Source: Monomorium pharaonis
Taxonomy: Eukaryota; Arthropoda; Insecta; Hymenoptera; Formicidae
Assembly (NCBI RefSeq): GCF_013373865.1
Contig: NC_050467.1
Coordinates: forward strand, 22,652,996 to 22,716,995
DNA: 64,000 nt
Direction of reading: 5' to 3'
Part shown: positions 12,212 through 24,000 of the stretch, in pieces
Numbering within the stretch: position 1 is the first letter of the stretch
Layout: the number at the start of each line of letters is the position of its first letter
Position numbers and translations under genes: made by a program
The notes under the pieces: generated by a model
What the model saw: the letters and a program-made list of their open reading frames with translations, nothing else
The model's database searches: none
Told to the model about the DNA's origin: nothing

Positions 12212-15200
12212 GTAAGCGAGCGCAGCGTCGGTGCGCGGTGCTTCTTTTCTATTTTTTATCTTTTCGCTTCCCTTGGCGTTCTTTCCCCCGAGACTCATTT
12301 GCCTGCTCGCTCACGGTGACGTGGAAACTCGTACTCGATCGCGATCGTTGAATCTTCTCCCCCGTGCAAATTCGCGCCCGCGAAAGAAGGAACCGACGGC
12401 GCGGACAGGCGGCTCTACGGATTGTTGTTCCTAACCTCAAAATGGCCGTTTCAGGACGTCGCCGCGTTCTCCGAGGACAGCTTCGACGTGAAGGAGTGGA
12501 TCAACCGGACGTTCAAGTCCACCGAGGCGCAGGAGAACAAGGACGTAAGTCGCCACGGGCCACCATCCTCCGCTCCCCCGTCGATCTCCCGTCCCCGTCG
12601 GCCGAGTCGCCGCGACGCCCCTCGGCCGCCAGACTGGCGGCCTCCGCCGCCCGCGGCCCGCCGCTCGACTCTCCTCTTCAAGACGCGGTTCTCCTTTTTC
12701 TCTCCTTTTCCTCCGCACCACCGCGGAAAGCGGTCCTCGGCTGCCGAAGGACGAGATTCCCGCCGGGCTCTCGCGTATCTCACGCCGAAATTTACGTCGG
12801 GACATGGACTGTCGCATGTCATGTACCGACCGACAATAAATCTTGCCACTTGTGTTCCGTGACGCAGCGGTACGCATACTTTTGTCTGCTTTCGTATATA
12901 TTTCGAATAAATTATTACGCAAATGTAATTTCGCCGTTGAATGATAACGTTATCTTCGGCAGCACGAATTTCAATGTCATTGTAAATAAATGATGGGGCC
13001 GGCGTATTCATGAGGATAAGAGATTAATTATATTTAAGTAATAATATAAGAGTCATCTTGAAATGCACTTTAATCTCGGTTTGTTATTAACATTCCGTAC
13101 GTCACGACGCTTCTGAATTAATTTTCATCACTTACAAAACTTTTTAATGACTTACATATGCCGTAACACCTCTAGATAGTGTTTGTACGATTGTTTCTAA
13201 GAACAAAAAATGTAAATGTTATAACTAATTACAATGCTCTTGGTTTTCAAGAAAATGAATTTATTGAAGAAAATTCGAATATCAATATATGTACAAAGTG
13301 TTAATGTGAACTCTCATTTTATGAAAATACAATAAGCAACTGTTTTTCGAAAAGATGCGTATCACTGTTTTGCAGGCTTTTGTCTCGTCATTAGTGATGA
13401 AGTTGCAATTATATGTGCAACAAGTTAACGGTGCCTTAGAGGAGACCAGTCAATCCGTTCTCTCTAGCCTACCAAGAATTTTAAGAGACACTCAACTCCT
13501 GCAACAAGAAACGTTAGCACTGAGAGAAAAAATGGTCGCTGTCAAGCAAGAGATCGCGAAGGTTGGTTCATACCTAATAATTTTTTCAAATATTTATCTT
13601 GATGGTCGCAAGAAACTTTAGAGGAACATTGAAATGCAGATCGAGAAGGATACAGCCTCTTCTATGGCTACGTTAGAGAGGATCGATAGGATAAAAACGG
13701 AATTACAAACCGCTAAGCAGGGATTACACGAGGCCGACAATTGGACGGTGTTGGCTAATGACGTGGAAGAGGTATGTGAAAGTTGCAATTGTTTTTTTCT
13801 ACTATCTTAATGTAATATGCAATAATAGTAATTCAATTATATTATTTCTCTTAATATGAAATAGGTGTTTGAGTCGGGCGATATCGAGGCTATATCTAAT
13901 AAATTGTTCAGCATGCAGAAGTCTCTGGCTATGCTCGCGAGTGTTGTCGACTACGAGGATAAAAAGCTGCAATTAGAAGGCCTGAAAAATCGCCTCGAGG
14001 CGATAGCCAGTCCGCGACTGGTCCAAGCTTTTACCGCTGTTAATTTAGGTAAAACTCACAATGTCGAGAGACATAGATTTATTCACCTTGAGAGATGCGA
14101 TATCAGTGTCGCGTATATTTGTGTTTAGAGCAATCCAAAACTTACGTGGATATCTTTGGCAAGATGGAACGTTTGCCTCAGCTTCTCAAGTACTATCACA
14201 ATTGCTTGAAGGTCTCGTTGGGCCAAGAATGGAGACGTACCATCGAGTTAGCGCAAGACGAGAATGTCACTTACTGGCTACGTACATATTATGACAAACT
14301 GTTATCTTCTTGGCACGAACAGGTATGCGTTACTTTCTTGTCAGATCAAAATATTATTATTGCTGCTTTACGAATGTTTTTCTGTAACTGTTTGTGTTAA
14401 AGGTGAAATGGTGCCATCAAGTCTTTCCTAACGCCTCGGTAGACATTCATATCGAGGTTTATGCTGACCTTTTGAGGAGCCTCGATCCCGGTATTCCGGA
14501 ATGCATAGAGGCCGTACTAAAACAACATTCCAACGCGGTGCAATTGTCCATTCTACTCGAATTGAAACAGATGACGCGGCATTTTGCCGTTAATCTCAGC
14601 GGCGCCATCGAAACGTCTCTTCACGGAAAATTGCAGAACGAAAAGTTACTGTCACTAGCGCAAGCTGTATACGCGCCTTACGTTCCTTATGTCGCAAAGT
14701 ATAGCACATTCGAAACCGCACAGTTGGAGCAGCATCTACAGTTTTTGGATCGCACGCACGACGATTTAAGCGACACTATTAATTCCCTTTCTCTTAGTAT
14801 TTCGCGAGTTATGGGCTACGCCAGCGAAGCCAATAAGCGGTGTAAGCTTTTCACAGAAGGTTGCGGATATCCTGGTTTACTACACTCGTTAAATGTACGT
14901 TTAAACTTAAAGACATTATTATACTTTTGCACTTACATCAGAGTTTTTGTCGGCGTAAGTTATAAAATATATTTTTTTTATTAAATTGACGATCTATCTT
15001 TTGCAGATTTATTTTAATAAATATCTCGAAAAATATCAGCAATGTTTGAGACAACTTGACAGAAAGAAGGTGAGACACGAAGATTGGAATTTATTCCAAA
15101 TGTGTCTTACGTTGATGCAAAATATAGGTGATTTTCAGCGATCAATAAATTTCTTATATTAACACAAACGTAAGATTATTAATCTAAATTGCGTGTTGCT

Positions 15201-16171
15201 ATACAGGTGATCTCTTGCATCAAGTGCAACAATTCGAAAAGTCGCTCGTGATCGACATAACAGAAGCTAATAACAAACTACAGAACACGAATGGTAGTGT
15301 TTTTTGTCAGTATAAAAAGTTACTGCTAACTCCGGCAGGATGTGTCGATCTAGAAAATCTTGTTGCATCTTTTCAAAGAGGTACGCATAATAATAAACTA
15401 TAATGTTACAGAAAATAAATTACTAATTTCTTTTTCTTTTGCAGAAGACAAGACGATTCTCGATTCAATTATAAAATCTATTCAAAAACTCTGCACTGAC
15501 TTACATCATATTACGTATGAAGTTATTTTCGCGCCAATATTCTCTCAGCTGTTGTTGGTGCAAAAGGCACCAGCCTGGTCACAGGAGACCAACAAAATGT
15601 CCAATTTAAGTTCAGATCTACCAGATTATAGTTTCGCCCCTCAAGAGTACATTACTCAGGTCGGGCAGTATTTAATGACGTTGCCGCAACACTTGGAGCC
15701 GTTTTTATTGAGGGATAATCCGAGTCTAACGCAAGCGTTGAAGGCAGCCGATCCGCAATATGTTCAAGGCTCGGCCGAATCTGGATTCACTAGTATACTC
15801 TTGGACATTGTTGCTCGGGGAACGTGTCAAATGTTTCAGGATCAAACCTTGGGTATCTGCCAGTTGAATTCCGTTGCTTGCAAACAGCTCGCAACTGATA
15901 TCGGTAAGTATCTCGTTACATACAATTTTATAATTTTTGAAGAAATTGCAAAGGAATATATTAAATAATATTAAAAATTATCATCACGCGTATTACAGAT
16001 TATCTGGGTAATGTACTAGAGGAGCTTGGTCTATGCTTATCGGAGAACCTTCAACACATGTCCTTACTGCTCAGATTACCGTCAGAGGATTATCAGAGCG
16101 GTAGTTCCGGATGCAATGCTCGTGTCGTAGCTGCAGTCAGGCAAATGCGCAACATTACGTCTTCCGGCTGA
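12209..16171 (+). CDS. COG7: Conserved oligomeric Golgi complex subunit 7 (complete, 11 coding exons)
   Basis: COG7 is part of lobe B of the COG tether, which captures vesicles recycling within the Golgi and keeps glycosylation enzymes in place. The joined exons (12209-12211, 12455-12544, 13376-13561, 13640-13771, 13865-14048, 14129-14322, 14403-14894, 15007-15127, 15207-15380, 15445-15903, 15999-16171) total 2,208 bases and encode 735 residues; the human protein is about 770. All junctions are GT-AG and keep frame. Hallmarks are SFDVKEWIN near the N-terminus, VMKLQLYVQQVN and LEETSQ in the helical N-terminal part, LKNRLEAIASP, EYITQVGQYLMTLP with LEPF near residue 610, and QLATDIDYL near the C-terminus. 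The exon 1 ATG is the only in-frame start upstream of the conserved N-terminus. The gene lies tail to tail with the REEP gene. The 3' end is not placed; AATAAA motifs occur at 17040 and 17351. Confidence 0.97.
12455..12544 (+). CDS. COG7: COG7 coding exon 2
   Basis: Thirty codons run from acceptor TTTCAG to donor GTAAGT and encode residues 2-31, including SFDVKEWINRTF. This is the most conserved N-terminal block of the family. Confidence 0.95.
12545..13375 (+). other. COG7 intron 2
   Basis: This is the longest COG7 intron. The first 250 bases stay GC-rich and the rest becomes AT-rich, so the CpG island ends inside it. I see no element or RNA gene within it. Confidence 0.8.
13376..13561 (+). 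CDS. COG7: COG7 coding exon 3
   Basis: Residues 32-93 span VMKLQLYVQQVN to the predicted coiled-coil LALREKMVAVKQEIAK. The acceptor is TTGCAG. The donor is GTTGGT, which is weaker than average but keeps the frame. Confidence 0.95.
13640..13771 (+). CDS. COG7: COG7 coding exon 4
   Basis: Residues 94-137 include LHEADNWTVLANDVEE, which aligns with the family's EADKW region. Flanked by ATGCAG and GTATGT. Confidence 0.95.
13865..14048 (+). CDS. COG7: COG7 coding exon 5
   Basis: Residues 138-198 end with LKNRLEAIASPRLVQAFTA. The exon stops after the first base of a Glu codon (phase 1) before GTAAAA. Confidence 0.95.
14129..14322 (+). CDS. COG7: COG7 coding exon 6
   Basis: Residues 199-263 begin EQSKTYVDIFGKMERLPQLL, matching the family's VFTEIDRMPQLL block. 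Bounded by TTTTAG-type acceptor and GTATGC donor. Confidence 0.95.
14403..14894 (+). CDS. COG7: COG7 coding exon 7
   Basis: This is the longest exon, encoding residues 264-427 of the central alpha-helical part. It includes VYAPYVPYVAKYST, equivalent to VYDPYKPYQLKY in human COG7. Confidence 0.95.
15007..15127 (+). CDS. COG7: COG7 coding exon 8
   Basis: Residues 428-467 include HEDWNLFQMCLTLMQNI, aligning with the human FQEDWTAFQNSIRII segment. Ends in phase 1. Confidence 0.93.
15207..15380 (+). CDS. COG7: COG7 coding exon 9
   Basis: Residues 468-525 begin GDLLHQVQQFEKSL. This region is shorter than in vertebrates and accounts for much of the length difference. Ends in phase 1 at GTACGC. Confidence 0.93.
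15445..15903 (+). CDS. COG7: COG7 coding exon 10
   Basis: Residues 526-678 carry the strongest C-terminal signature, EYITQVGQYLMTLPQHLEPF, and end with CKQLATDI. Confidence 0.96.
15999..16171 (+). CDS. COG7: COG7 coding exon 11 with stop
   Basis: Residues 679-735 begin DYLGNVLEELGL and end RQMRNITSSG before TGA. The conserved PEDYR-like motif appears as PSEDYQ. Confidence 0.95.
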
Positions 16172-19100
16172 CACAGTCCTTGTCAAACTGGACACGGTAT
16201 CACAACGTGAGACCCTCCGGTTTTCCGTTCCATACTTTACACAAAATGTATGATTTCGCGCGACATTTATGAAATATATTTGCAAATTATCCTATAATTG
16301 TAAAAAGTAAAGTTATGTATAGTACTATATTGTATATACATATACAAATGCATTCTTATTATGTTTTATCTTTTCATTTAACACACACCTTATATTTATT
16401 GCAAGATCTATATTTTTATAAACAAAAACAGAGTTGTTTAAAAGATTCGACTTTTATCGAGTGAAAACTCAAGTTTAACTTGAACGACACGGATATATAA
16501 TATTCTCTAATTAGGACAAGTGCGGGCATTCATCAGATATCGTATTTTAATGTCATTTATTCGCTACATTATGTTTGAACTGAAATACTGTCAATTGCGA
16601 TATCACTCTGCATCATCGATAATTTTCCGAGCAACTCGGACACAGAGCAACTTTTTATTTCAAACGTATTTTTTCGACTCTGCTTTCTCTCGTATACTGT
16701 ATCGAAATACGAAGCTATATAAAACAAATTACAAAGATCGCAGCACCAGAATAGCTCGAGACATAATTTATGCGCCAGAGGCGTTAAATACTTACAAAGA
16801 ACGAGAGATATCTTTATATATAAGATCTATAGGAAACCGACCGCTTAACACCGGTAGAGATTCATAGTTGAGCACTTTCTCTTACTCTTTCACTCACTCT
16901 CTTATCACATATTCTCGCATAAATATATATAAAGTTCGAGACAAATACGTATTAACGTTTTTCAACGAGTCGTGTTATAAAGATGCAGATAAAATGCAGC
17001 AAATGCATAACTTTGTGCGAATATTGCACATTTAGATTGAATAAAAATATCTATTTTGCGTAGAGATCCGCATTTAATATGTTACTTTTTATATTTTATA
17101 ATTAATTTCCATTTATACATGATTTATTTATACATCAGGAGGTGTATCAAAAGCATTTGCTACATTTTTCTTTCCCGATGGTATCGTGAACTTTTTGCGT
17201 ACAACCTATATACACGCAAAATCAACAACTGTTAATCGAGTAACATCACTCATCGAGTGTACAATTGATACATTAACACACCGTGTTCTTCTTGTTTCTA
17301 AATTTAAGTTAATTGTACGCAATGTATAAATTTTATCTAAGGTACAATGTAATAAATGTTAAAGTACACAGTATGATAAACTATATACGAATCCATTAAC
17401 GTATACAATAAATTTAAAATAGTCGTAGGACTTGTGCGTAAGACTTTCGCGAGCGTACGATATAAAATCATTCGCTCTAATGAAAGTATACTCTATACGA
17501 GAAATATAATTACAATATATTTTTAAATTAAAAATTTATCGCGTGAGTTAGACACAAGCAAGATATATATTCTAAATAAGAGCGCGAGGAGATAAAACTG
17601 ATATAAAGTTAAGAATATAGCTAGTTGTCTTAAAAAAACTCACTCTGTCAAAGTACATCGCTAGTATCTTGTTTTCGAATTGCTAGCGTGCAAAAATTGA
17701 AAATGATCTCGCACGTCAACAATACTCTTGATAATTTGTCACGGATTAATCGTTGGTCTTTACGCAAGATCGTATCTGTAGTTTTTTCTTTTTTTCTTTT
17801 CGCGCGATTTCTTAAACTTAAGATTTCGTGTGAGGGAGAACAGTTATTCAGTTAAGTCCACACAATTCTCTGCGACACGCATACGTAATCATAAGTTAGA
17901 CGGTCCATCAAATTACTATTCGGTAGTGAAAAGAGAATTATATACAGGCAATCGCGTGGCACTATTTCAATATGGTCTGAGTTCCTACTCATTTTCCTCG
18001 TTGACTAGATTTAATTTGTTCAATTACAATAGTGTTCACAATATCAAAGTTATCGCGCGGCTATTTTGCAGTCGCTGATGGAGGATTCCTTTGTTGATTC
18101 CCTCGGTCACCTATGTCGGAAATTAAGCACCGGGATCCCTGATTTGGGTTAGCACGGACTCCTTTTTCTACTCCACTCTCGACTACACCGCGATTACAGC
18201 AAGTTTCGTTACAAACGAAGCCTATTTGTAAGCAAATATATAACTGTATCAAGTCCTCCCTACCTATGACAGCACTACCAAACGTTAGCATATAAAAGCT
18301 AGACTGGACTCTCTCGCGAGAGAGCTTAAGATACATATAAGAAATTATCGAATCGTGTAACAATGTGTCGGATGACTGTGAGCAACGGTGCAACGTGACT
18401 CGACGTGATTGACGATTCAGTGTATGTATATAAACGTTACTTGTATAAACGTTTCTTCTTTTCCGAGGATGAGACAAGCTGTCAGAATTTTCTTTTATCC
18501 TCGCATATATCCGGCAAGTTTCTTGCGAATAAATGAGAGAAAAGACTGGGTTCTGCCCTTTCCGGCTAATGAAAACTAACTAACGATTAACAAGTTAAAT
18601 AAAATAAAAAAGCTGAATTAAGAAATAACGGTGCTAGAAACATTCAATTGTATACATCGCGTGTTTTGGCTAATTCATATTCGCTGCTGACCGACAGTGT
18701 GCCCGTTATACCTGGCTCGTGCAAAATTTAGACCCGCACGCCGGTGAAGATTTTTTTTTCTTCGTTACAATGGACTTGGTCTTACTCCTTGATACGGTCA
18801 GCAGCAGGGAGGTTTCATGCCACTTTTTTCTTACTACTAGTCTTCTTACTTCGAGGTAAAGTAGCGAAACTTGTTATCTGAAATACATAAAGATATAATG
18901 TTAGTGTAGTTTTTTTACCTAGGCATATTGTCAATTTTTTGCCATTTTTTTCATGGTTTTGATAAAAATTTGTCAATAAAAATGGTAAAAATAGCAAAAA
19001 TATGTTTTTCAAAAATTTATACTAAAACTCAATATGCAACATTAGTTGCATATCTGTATTATAAATCACTCACAAGGTAGTTTAAGTACTAGAAACCTCT

Positions 19101-19506
19101 GATTTTAAACGCAAACCATTCACTCATATAATTTAAAAAAGATTAACTGCATTATAATGCCACGTCAAAAATTAACATCATGCAAGGATAAAATAAACAG
19201 TTAGAATTGTTATGTGTTATAATTAAGCAAAGAAATTGCAGTTAATTTTAAAGTAAGACTCGGAAATCAGAAACTAGTTCATACGATCTTAATGGAACAG
19301 TCCATCTCTTCTGCCCGGATTTCCAATTAGGATAAAATATGATGTACGGGAAGTAGGATGCAAAGAGAAGGAACAAGCTTTTTATCATATCTTAATAAAA
19401 ACATGAAAGAAAAAATAGATACACGTAAACATTTAATAAATTAATTAGCTAATATTTTAATAAAATAATTAGTTGATATAATTTTCCTGTGAGACATTAC
19501 GCTTAA
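16172..19506. other. Convergent 3' region between COG7 and the REEP gene
   Basis: AT-rich DNA must contain both 3' untranslated regions. Possible COG7 poly(A) signals AATAAA stand at 17040 and 17351. Near the REEP stop only weaker signals are seen (ATTAAA on the minus strand at about 19433). A short 5S-like pattern at 18,119-18,155 is noted under findings. Otherwise nothing is recognisable. Confidence 0.6.
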
Positions 19507-21057
19507 TTAATTAATATCAGTGATGATCTCTTTTTTGTCGCTGTAAGATAGCGACATTTCGCGAATCTGAGAGTTTGATTCATTTTCAATGTTCTTTTCA
19601 GGTTTGTCAGATCTCTTCATATTCATTGCATCTTCTTCTTTTTTATTACTTTCAGTTTTAAGAGTAACTTCAACTTCATTCAACGGTACAATTTCAGTAT
19701 TCAATTTTTCGAAAGAGTTTATATTTTTGTTGAAATTTTTAGTATCGTCGTCACACTCCGATCTTAGTGGAATCTCTTCCACATCCACTTCCTGCTTTGA
19801 AACAGATAATTTTGCGGCTGTGTCGACGAACACCTGGGACCCAATACTATTCGATCTCGACGTGGGTCCACTAGTCTCGGAGTACGTTGAGCTGGAATCT
19901 TCCTCCTTGGAGGAAGTTTCGCTCTGCTCTTTATGAAAAGCGCTGTGAAAGATGTTCTTTGGGATCGTTAATAATTTGGTAAAGCTTTCCTTGGCGCGTA
20001 ATTTATTAGATTTCTTCTTTTTTTTCTTTGTGTCTGGGGGACCATGCGCCAGGAATATGTCTTTCTTGGCATCTGGGTTTGAAACAGTTCTCAACGTTCC
20101 AGTTTTAATGACCAACGTGGCCTTCAAAGCGTTTTGAGACTCGTTTTCGTTAATGTCTTCATTACATGTTACTGCCTTGTTAGTTATTGGAGCTTTCGGA
20201 GCGGGCTTTTTATGATATTTCCCCGCGCGATTATCGCCATCGAGATCGCTCGATGTGCTCGGCATATCGGGAGAATGGACTACGATATCGCGAACGCGAG
20301 TGCTCGACGAATCGCCAGTTCTAATTTCCCGTACATTTGCGTATTCCTTACCTCTGTCAAGCGTATTCAATTTTTCTTGGGAAGATACAATGCCTGTTAC
20401 AGCTTTGTGCGCGTCATCTAATAACTGTTTCAGTTCATCGAACTTTTGCTGACAAATCTCGCCGGTTGTTCGTTCGAGATTGGCTGCTACTTCGTCCTTT
20501 TCGGAAACAGCTGAAGCTACTCGGTTATTACCTTTTGGTTCATCATCAATATATTCAATTTGTACGTTAGAAACGTCTTGCTTTTGGGAAATAGACGAAA
20601 CTATTTGGTTACTATTTGGTTCGTCGTCAACATATTTGATTTGCGCATTAGAACTGTCTTTCTGAAAATCAGATTCTTTTATCGAACTATCAATATTTAT
20701 TTTGTCTACGTTTTTTGTCACCATGGGTATTGATAAGTTTTCCGTCGAGATATTCTTGATCTCAATAGTTTGAACTGTTTGCACGTCTATTTGTTGCGAG
20801 TCTATGTCAACGAACTCGCCGCTCGATTCCGTCGATGACGATTCATTATCGTCTATTTTCGTTGCGAATCGGTTTTCGTTTGTGGATTCATCGTAATCGA
20901 TACTAGATGCGGTAATAAATGTCGGTAGGTCTACCGATTTGTTACTCTGGGACAACAATAGTAAAAGCTCGACAGCTTGTTCGGGAGTGAGGATGTTTAG
21001 GGACGACGGTAGGGAAACGTTTTCAGAAGGTGTGAAGTCGAAATCCTCGCTCCTGTC
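19507..21057 (-). CDS. ReepA: REEP coding exon 8, long tail with stop
   Basis: A single 1,551-base exon encodes residues 286-801. It starts DRSEDFDFTPSENV after a TTTGAAG acceptor. Features include a hydrophobic patch TPEQAVELLLLLSQ (about 309-322), a tandem duplication (417-470), a likely coiled-coil around KFDELKQLLDDAHKAVTG (about 490-510), PAPKAP, and a basic stretch beginning KKKKKKSNKLRAKESFTKLL (about 629-661). Unlike exons 1-7 the composition is Asn/Ser/Glu-rich, which is typical of disordered insect tails. Confidence 0.88.
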   Translation of the reverse strand, partial: DRSEDFDFTPSENVSLPSSLNILTPEQAVELLLLLSQSNKSVDLPTFITASSIDYDESTNENRFATKIDDNESSSTESSGEFVDIDSQQIDVQTVQTIEIKNISTENLSIPMVTKNVDKINIDSSIKESDFQKDSSNAQIKYVDDEPNSNQIVSSISQKQDVSNVQIEYIDDEPKGNNRVASAVSEKDEVAANLERTTGEICQQKFDELKQLLDDAHKAVTGIVSSQEKLNTLDRGKEYANVREIRTGDSSSTRVRDIVVHSPDMPSTSSDLDGDNRAGKYHKKPAPKAPITNKAVTCNEDINENESQNALKATLVIKTGTLRTVSNPDAKKDIFLAHGPPDTKKKKKKSNKLRAKESFTKLLTIPKNIFHSAFHKEQSETSSKEEDSSSTYSETSGPTSRSNSIGSQVFVDTAAKLSVSKQEVDVEEIPLRSECDDDTKNFNKNINSFEKLNTEIVPLNEVEVTLKTESNKKEEDAMNMKRSDKPEKNIENESNSQIREMSLSYSDKKEIITDIN

Positions 21058-24000
21058 CTTCAAAGAAGTACACAAAAAAGTACGTGTTATTAACTGAGTC
21101 CACGAATGTGCGCCAAAGAATGATGTGTGATTTTTTTCTCTTTTTAAAATTTTTTGTTAATCGATGTTTGACCCCTACATGGTACATTTTATCGGCTTAC
21201 TTCGGGCGTCTTCTTCGTAGTGGAGCGAGTGGTCTTCGCGCGTGTTCTCGCACCGACGCTCGATGTTCTTACTAAAGAGTCACCCTGAGAAGTCATGCGC
21301 TGAGTCTGCAATGCCTCGCCGCTACTGTAACCACTAGATATGTCGTCCGAAGACCTTATATTTCTATAAACGTAGAAAGATTCGTTATTACCGAGCGCTT
21401 AACGTCAAGCGCGATCGTCGTAAGTTAGCTCGAGCTACGTACGTTAAACTAGCTATAGGCTCTCTAGGCCTTGGCTGTCGAACCTCGACATCCACTTCGG
21501 AAAAATACATCTCCACTCGAGACGCGTTGCTGCTGGACTGGGTTCTGCGAGGACTATAACCTCTTCTGCCGATGTGCTCTCTTCGGCGAGGTTCCACTAA
21601 AAAAATCACAGATATATTTATTTAAAATTTAAGCCGCTAAGCTGTTCACTAACGCGTCTTGTTTTATATTCGACATTTAAATTTTAAAATTTATAGAATA
21701 GGATAATACGCGTACATGTACATAAAATTACATAAAATATACGCGATATATATAAAATTGAATATCCAAAATGTCTAAAATAGATATACATAAATGTGTA
21801 AAAATGCAAAAAGAAGAATCGAGGAATGTTTGCGAATGCTCATGTTCGAGCAAATTTGCTTTTATTCTCGCGAAATCTTCGTCTAATTAGCACGTTGCGA
21901 TCGCTAGGGATCAGCTACCTTCCATGTCCGTCCCGTCACGCGCATCGGGTGTGTTTCTATTTTCGTCCTCCTTCTCGCCGGTTAGATCACTGAGGCTGTA
22001 ACTCTTCCTCAATTGTTGCACCAGCCCGCCGCCGCCCTGGAAAAGGAAGTCGCTCGTGAAACACATGCGCCGCAAACGACGCAGCACGTTACTTACTGCG
22101 ATTTAAAAAAAAGGACGAACAAAAAAGAAAAGAAAATTAAGTCATCCGAGAGAAAAATTCAGAGAGTCGATTAAGTAAAAGAAAACAAAATAAAAAATCT
22201 TACCAACGAAAAAGATGTTAATGTGTTATCTGGCCGTCACCCGGTCACGGAAGGCAAACTCCCCTTACGCCGGATTTAGATCAATCCGAAGGCGATTTCT
22301 TGTTTTTTCCCGGACGTTATACGTGTCGTTCTGTTAAACATGCGCCGTCCAGAAGCACGCGACAGCCGACGATAGAAATGCGTGCAGTATGCGTAAGTAA
22401 CCGTCGCGTCTAATACAGCGCGTCATTTATGGCGATTAGTTCCAAGTTAATCGAAAGTGAATTTATATTCTTGGTAAGAATGCGCTGCTTTTGAAGGAAT
22501 TCGATGCGAGAGTTATGCCTGCGATGAGATCGCCGTTCGGGATACAGCGGGAGGCGAATGTACAAGACAGGACGCGGTGGTCGTTGCGGCGAAATGAACG
22601 AACAAAACAAAAAATAGAGAACCGAAAGCTCATCCAAATAAAACTTTTATTTGAAAAGAAAGGAATCAGCTCATCATAATAATCAGCATCTTTGGGATCG
22701 GGTACAAAAATCTTATCCGCTAGAACAGCTCGACGCTAAGCGCTCGCACACGGAAAAATTTATGGCAATATGATGTGAGAGAAGGCACTGGGGTTTGCAC
22801 GGTCAGAAATCGTCTTTGTTGCCGCAAAGGTAAAAACTGACTTGCACGCCTTTCCCTATATCAATTTCTAATTTACTATACATAACGCACACATTACAGC
22901 TAAAGCGTTCAGTCGTATGGCCATACGTAATGTGCAATTCCTCCAGAAGAATAACCGATTACGTGTGCTCAACTGTAGCATGACGTACAAAAACTCTCTC
23001 TTCCGTACAATCGCAAGAAGTAACGCACGCGATCTTTCGTCTATGCATCTCCATAAACGAGTCAACGAATAACGATCAACACTTTATCGGCGCCTGGTCC
23101 ATCCGGAACGGCAGGACACGTTCAGCGTTCGTTGATCGGCGATGGGATTAAAGTTTTATTTTTATTACGATTTTTCCATGTGCGCGCGATCTAACACAGA
23201 TATTGTTGGTAACTTTGCAGGTGAAACGCGCAAACGAGATGACAACACACACACACACACGCGAATAATACTAGCTATACAACAATAATGATGATGATGA
23301 TGAACGATTATGCATCTAATTGCATTATGTTCATTCGATTTTCGTATTCACAACTCTTTTTTTTGGCTTCATCTCCCAGAACGCATTTTCTAAAATTTAT
23401 GATTTATCGAACATGTATAGAACAGATGCGGTATAAATAACGTTGTGTTTGAAGTCCCGTTGCATCAACTATCTGGATCGAGTTAATCTAACAAATTTGT
23501 TGTCTTTTTTTTTGTAAATATACAATAATTCTACTATAGAGTAAAAAAAAAGGAAATTTATTTAATGACTCCAGAACTAAGCACATGAGTTTTTAAAGAT
23601 GGAAAATTTCAAGTCGATAAAAATTTCAAGTCTAACATTCATAGGAATTATGCCTTGTGTAAATACATGTGGTTTAACAAACCGATTTTATAATTGATCG
23701 ATTTACAATACTTGTTGTATTTTCTTAGAAAAAATTTATCAAAAAGCATATAACCAGATTTACATATAAAAAATATCCGACTAAATCTGAAAAATTCACT
23801 GTATAGCTTCAAAAAAGTATCTTGTAGTCTTAGAATTGATCGAAGTCAACGTTGATTGGTAAATGACGGTTGATTGTCTTAATTGTATCATTAAACTTAC
23901 TGAAGAATCGTATGAGATAAAAACGACATAATAGGAAAAAGACATGTAATTGCTGACAGTTAATTACATAGAATTTCCATTCAATATTATGAAATTTCTT

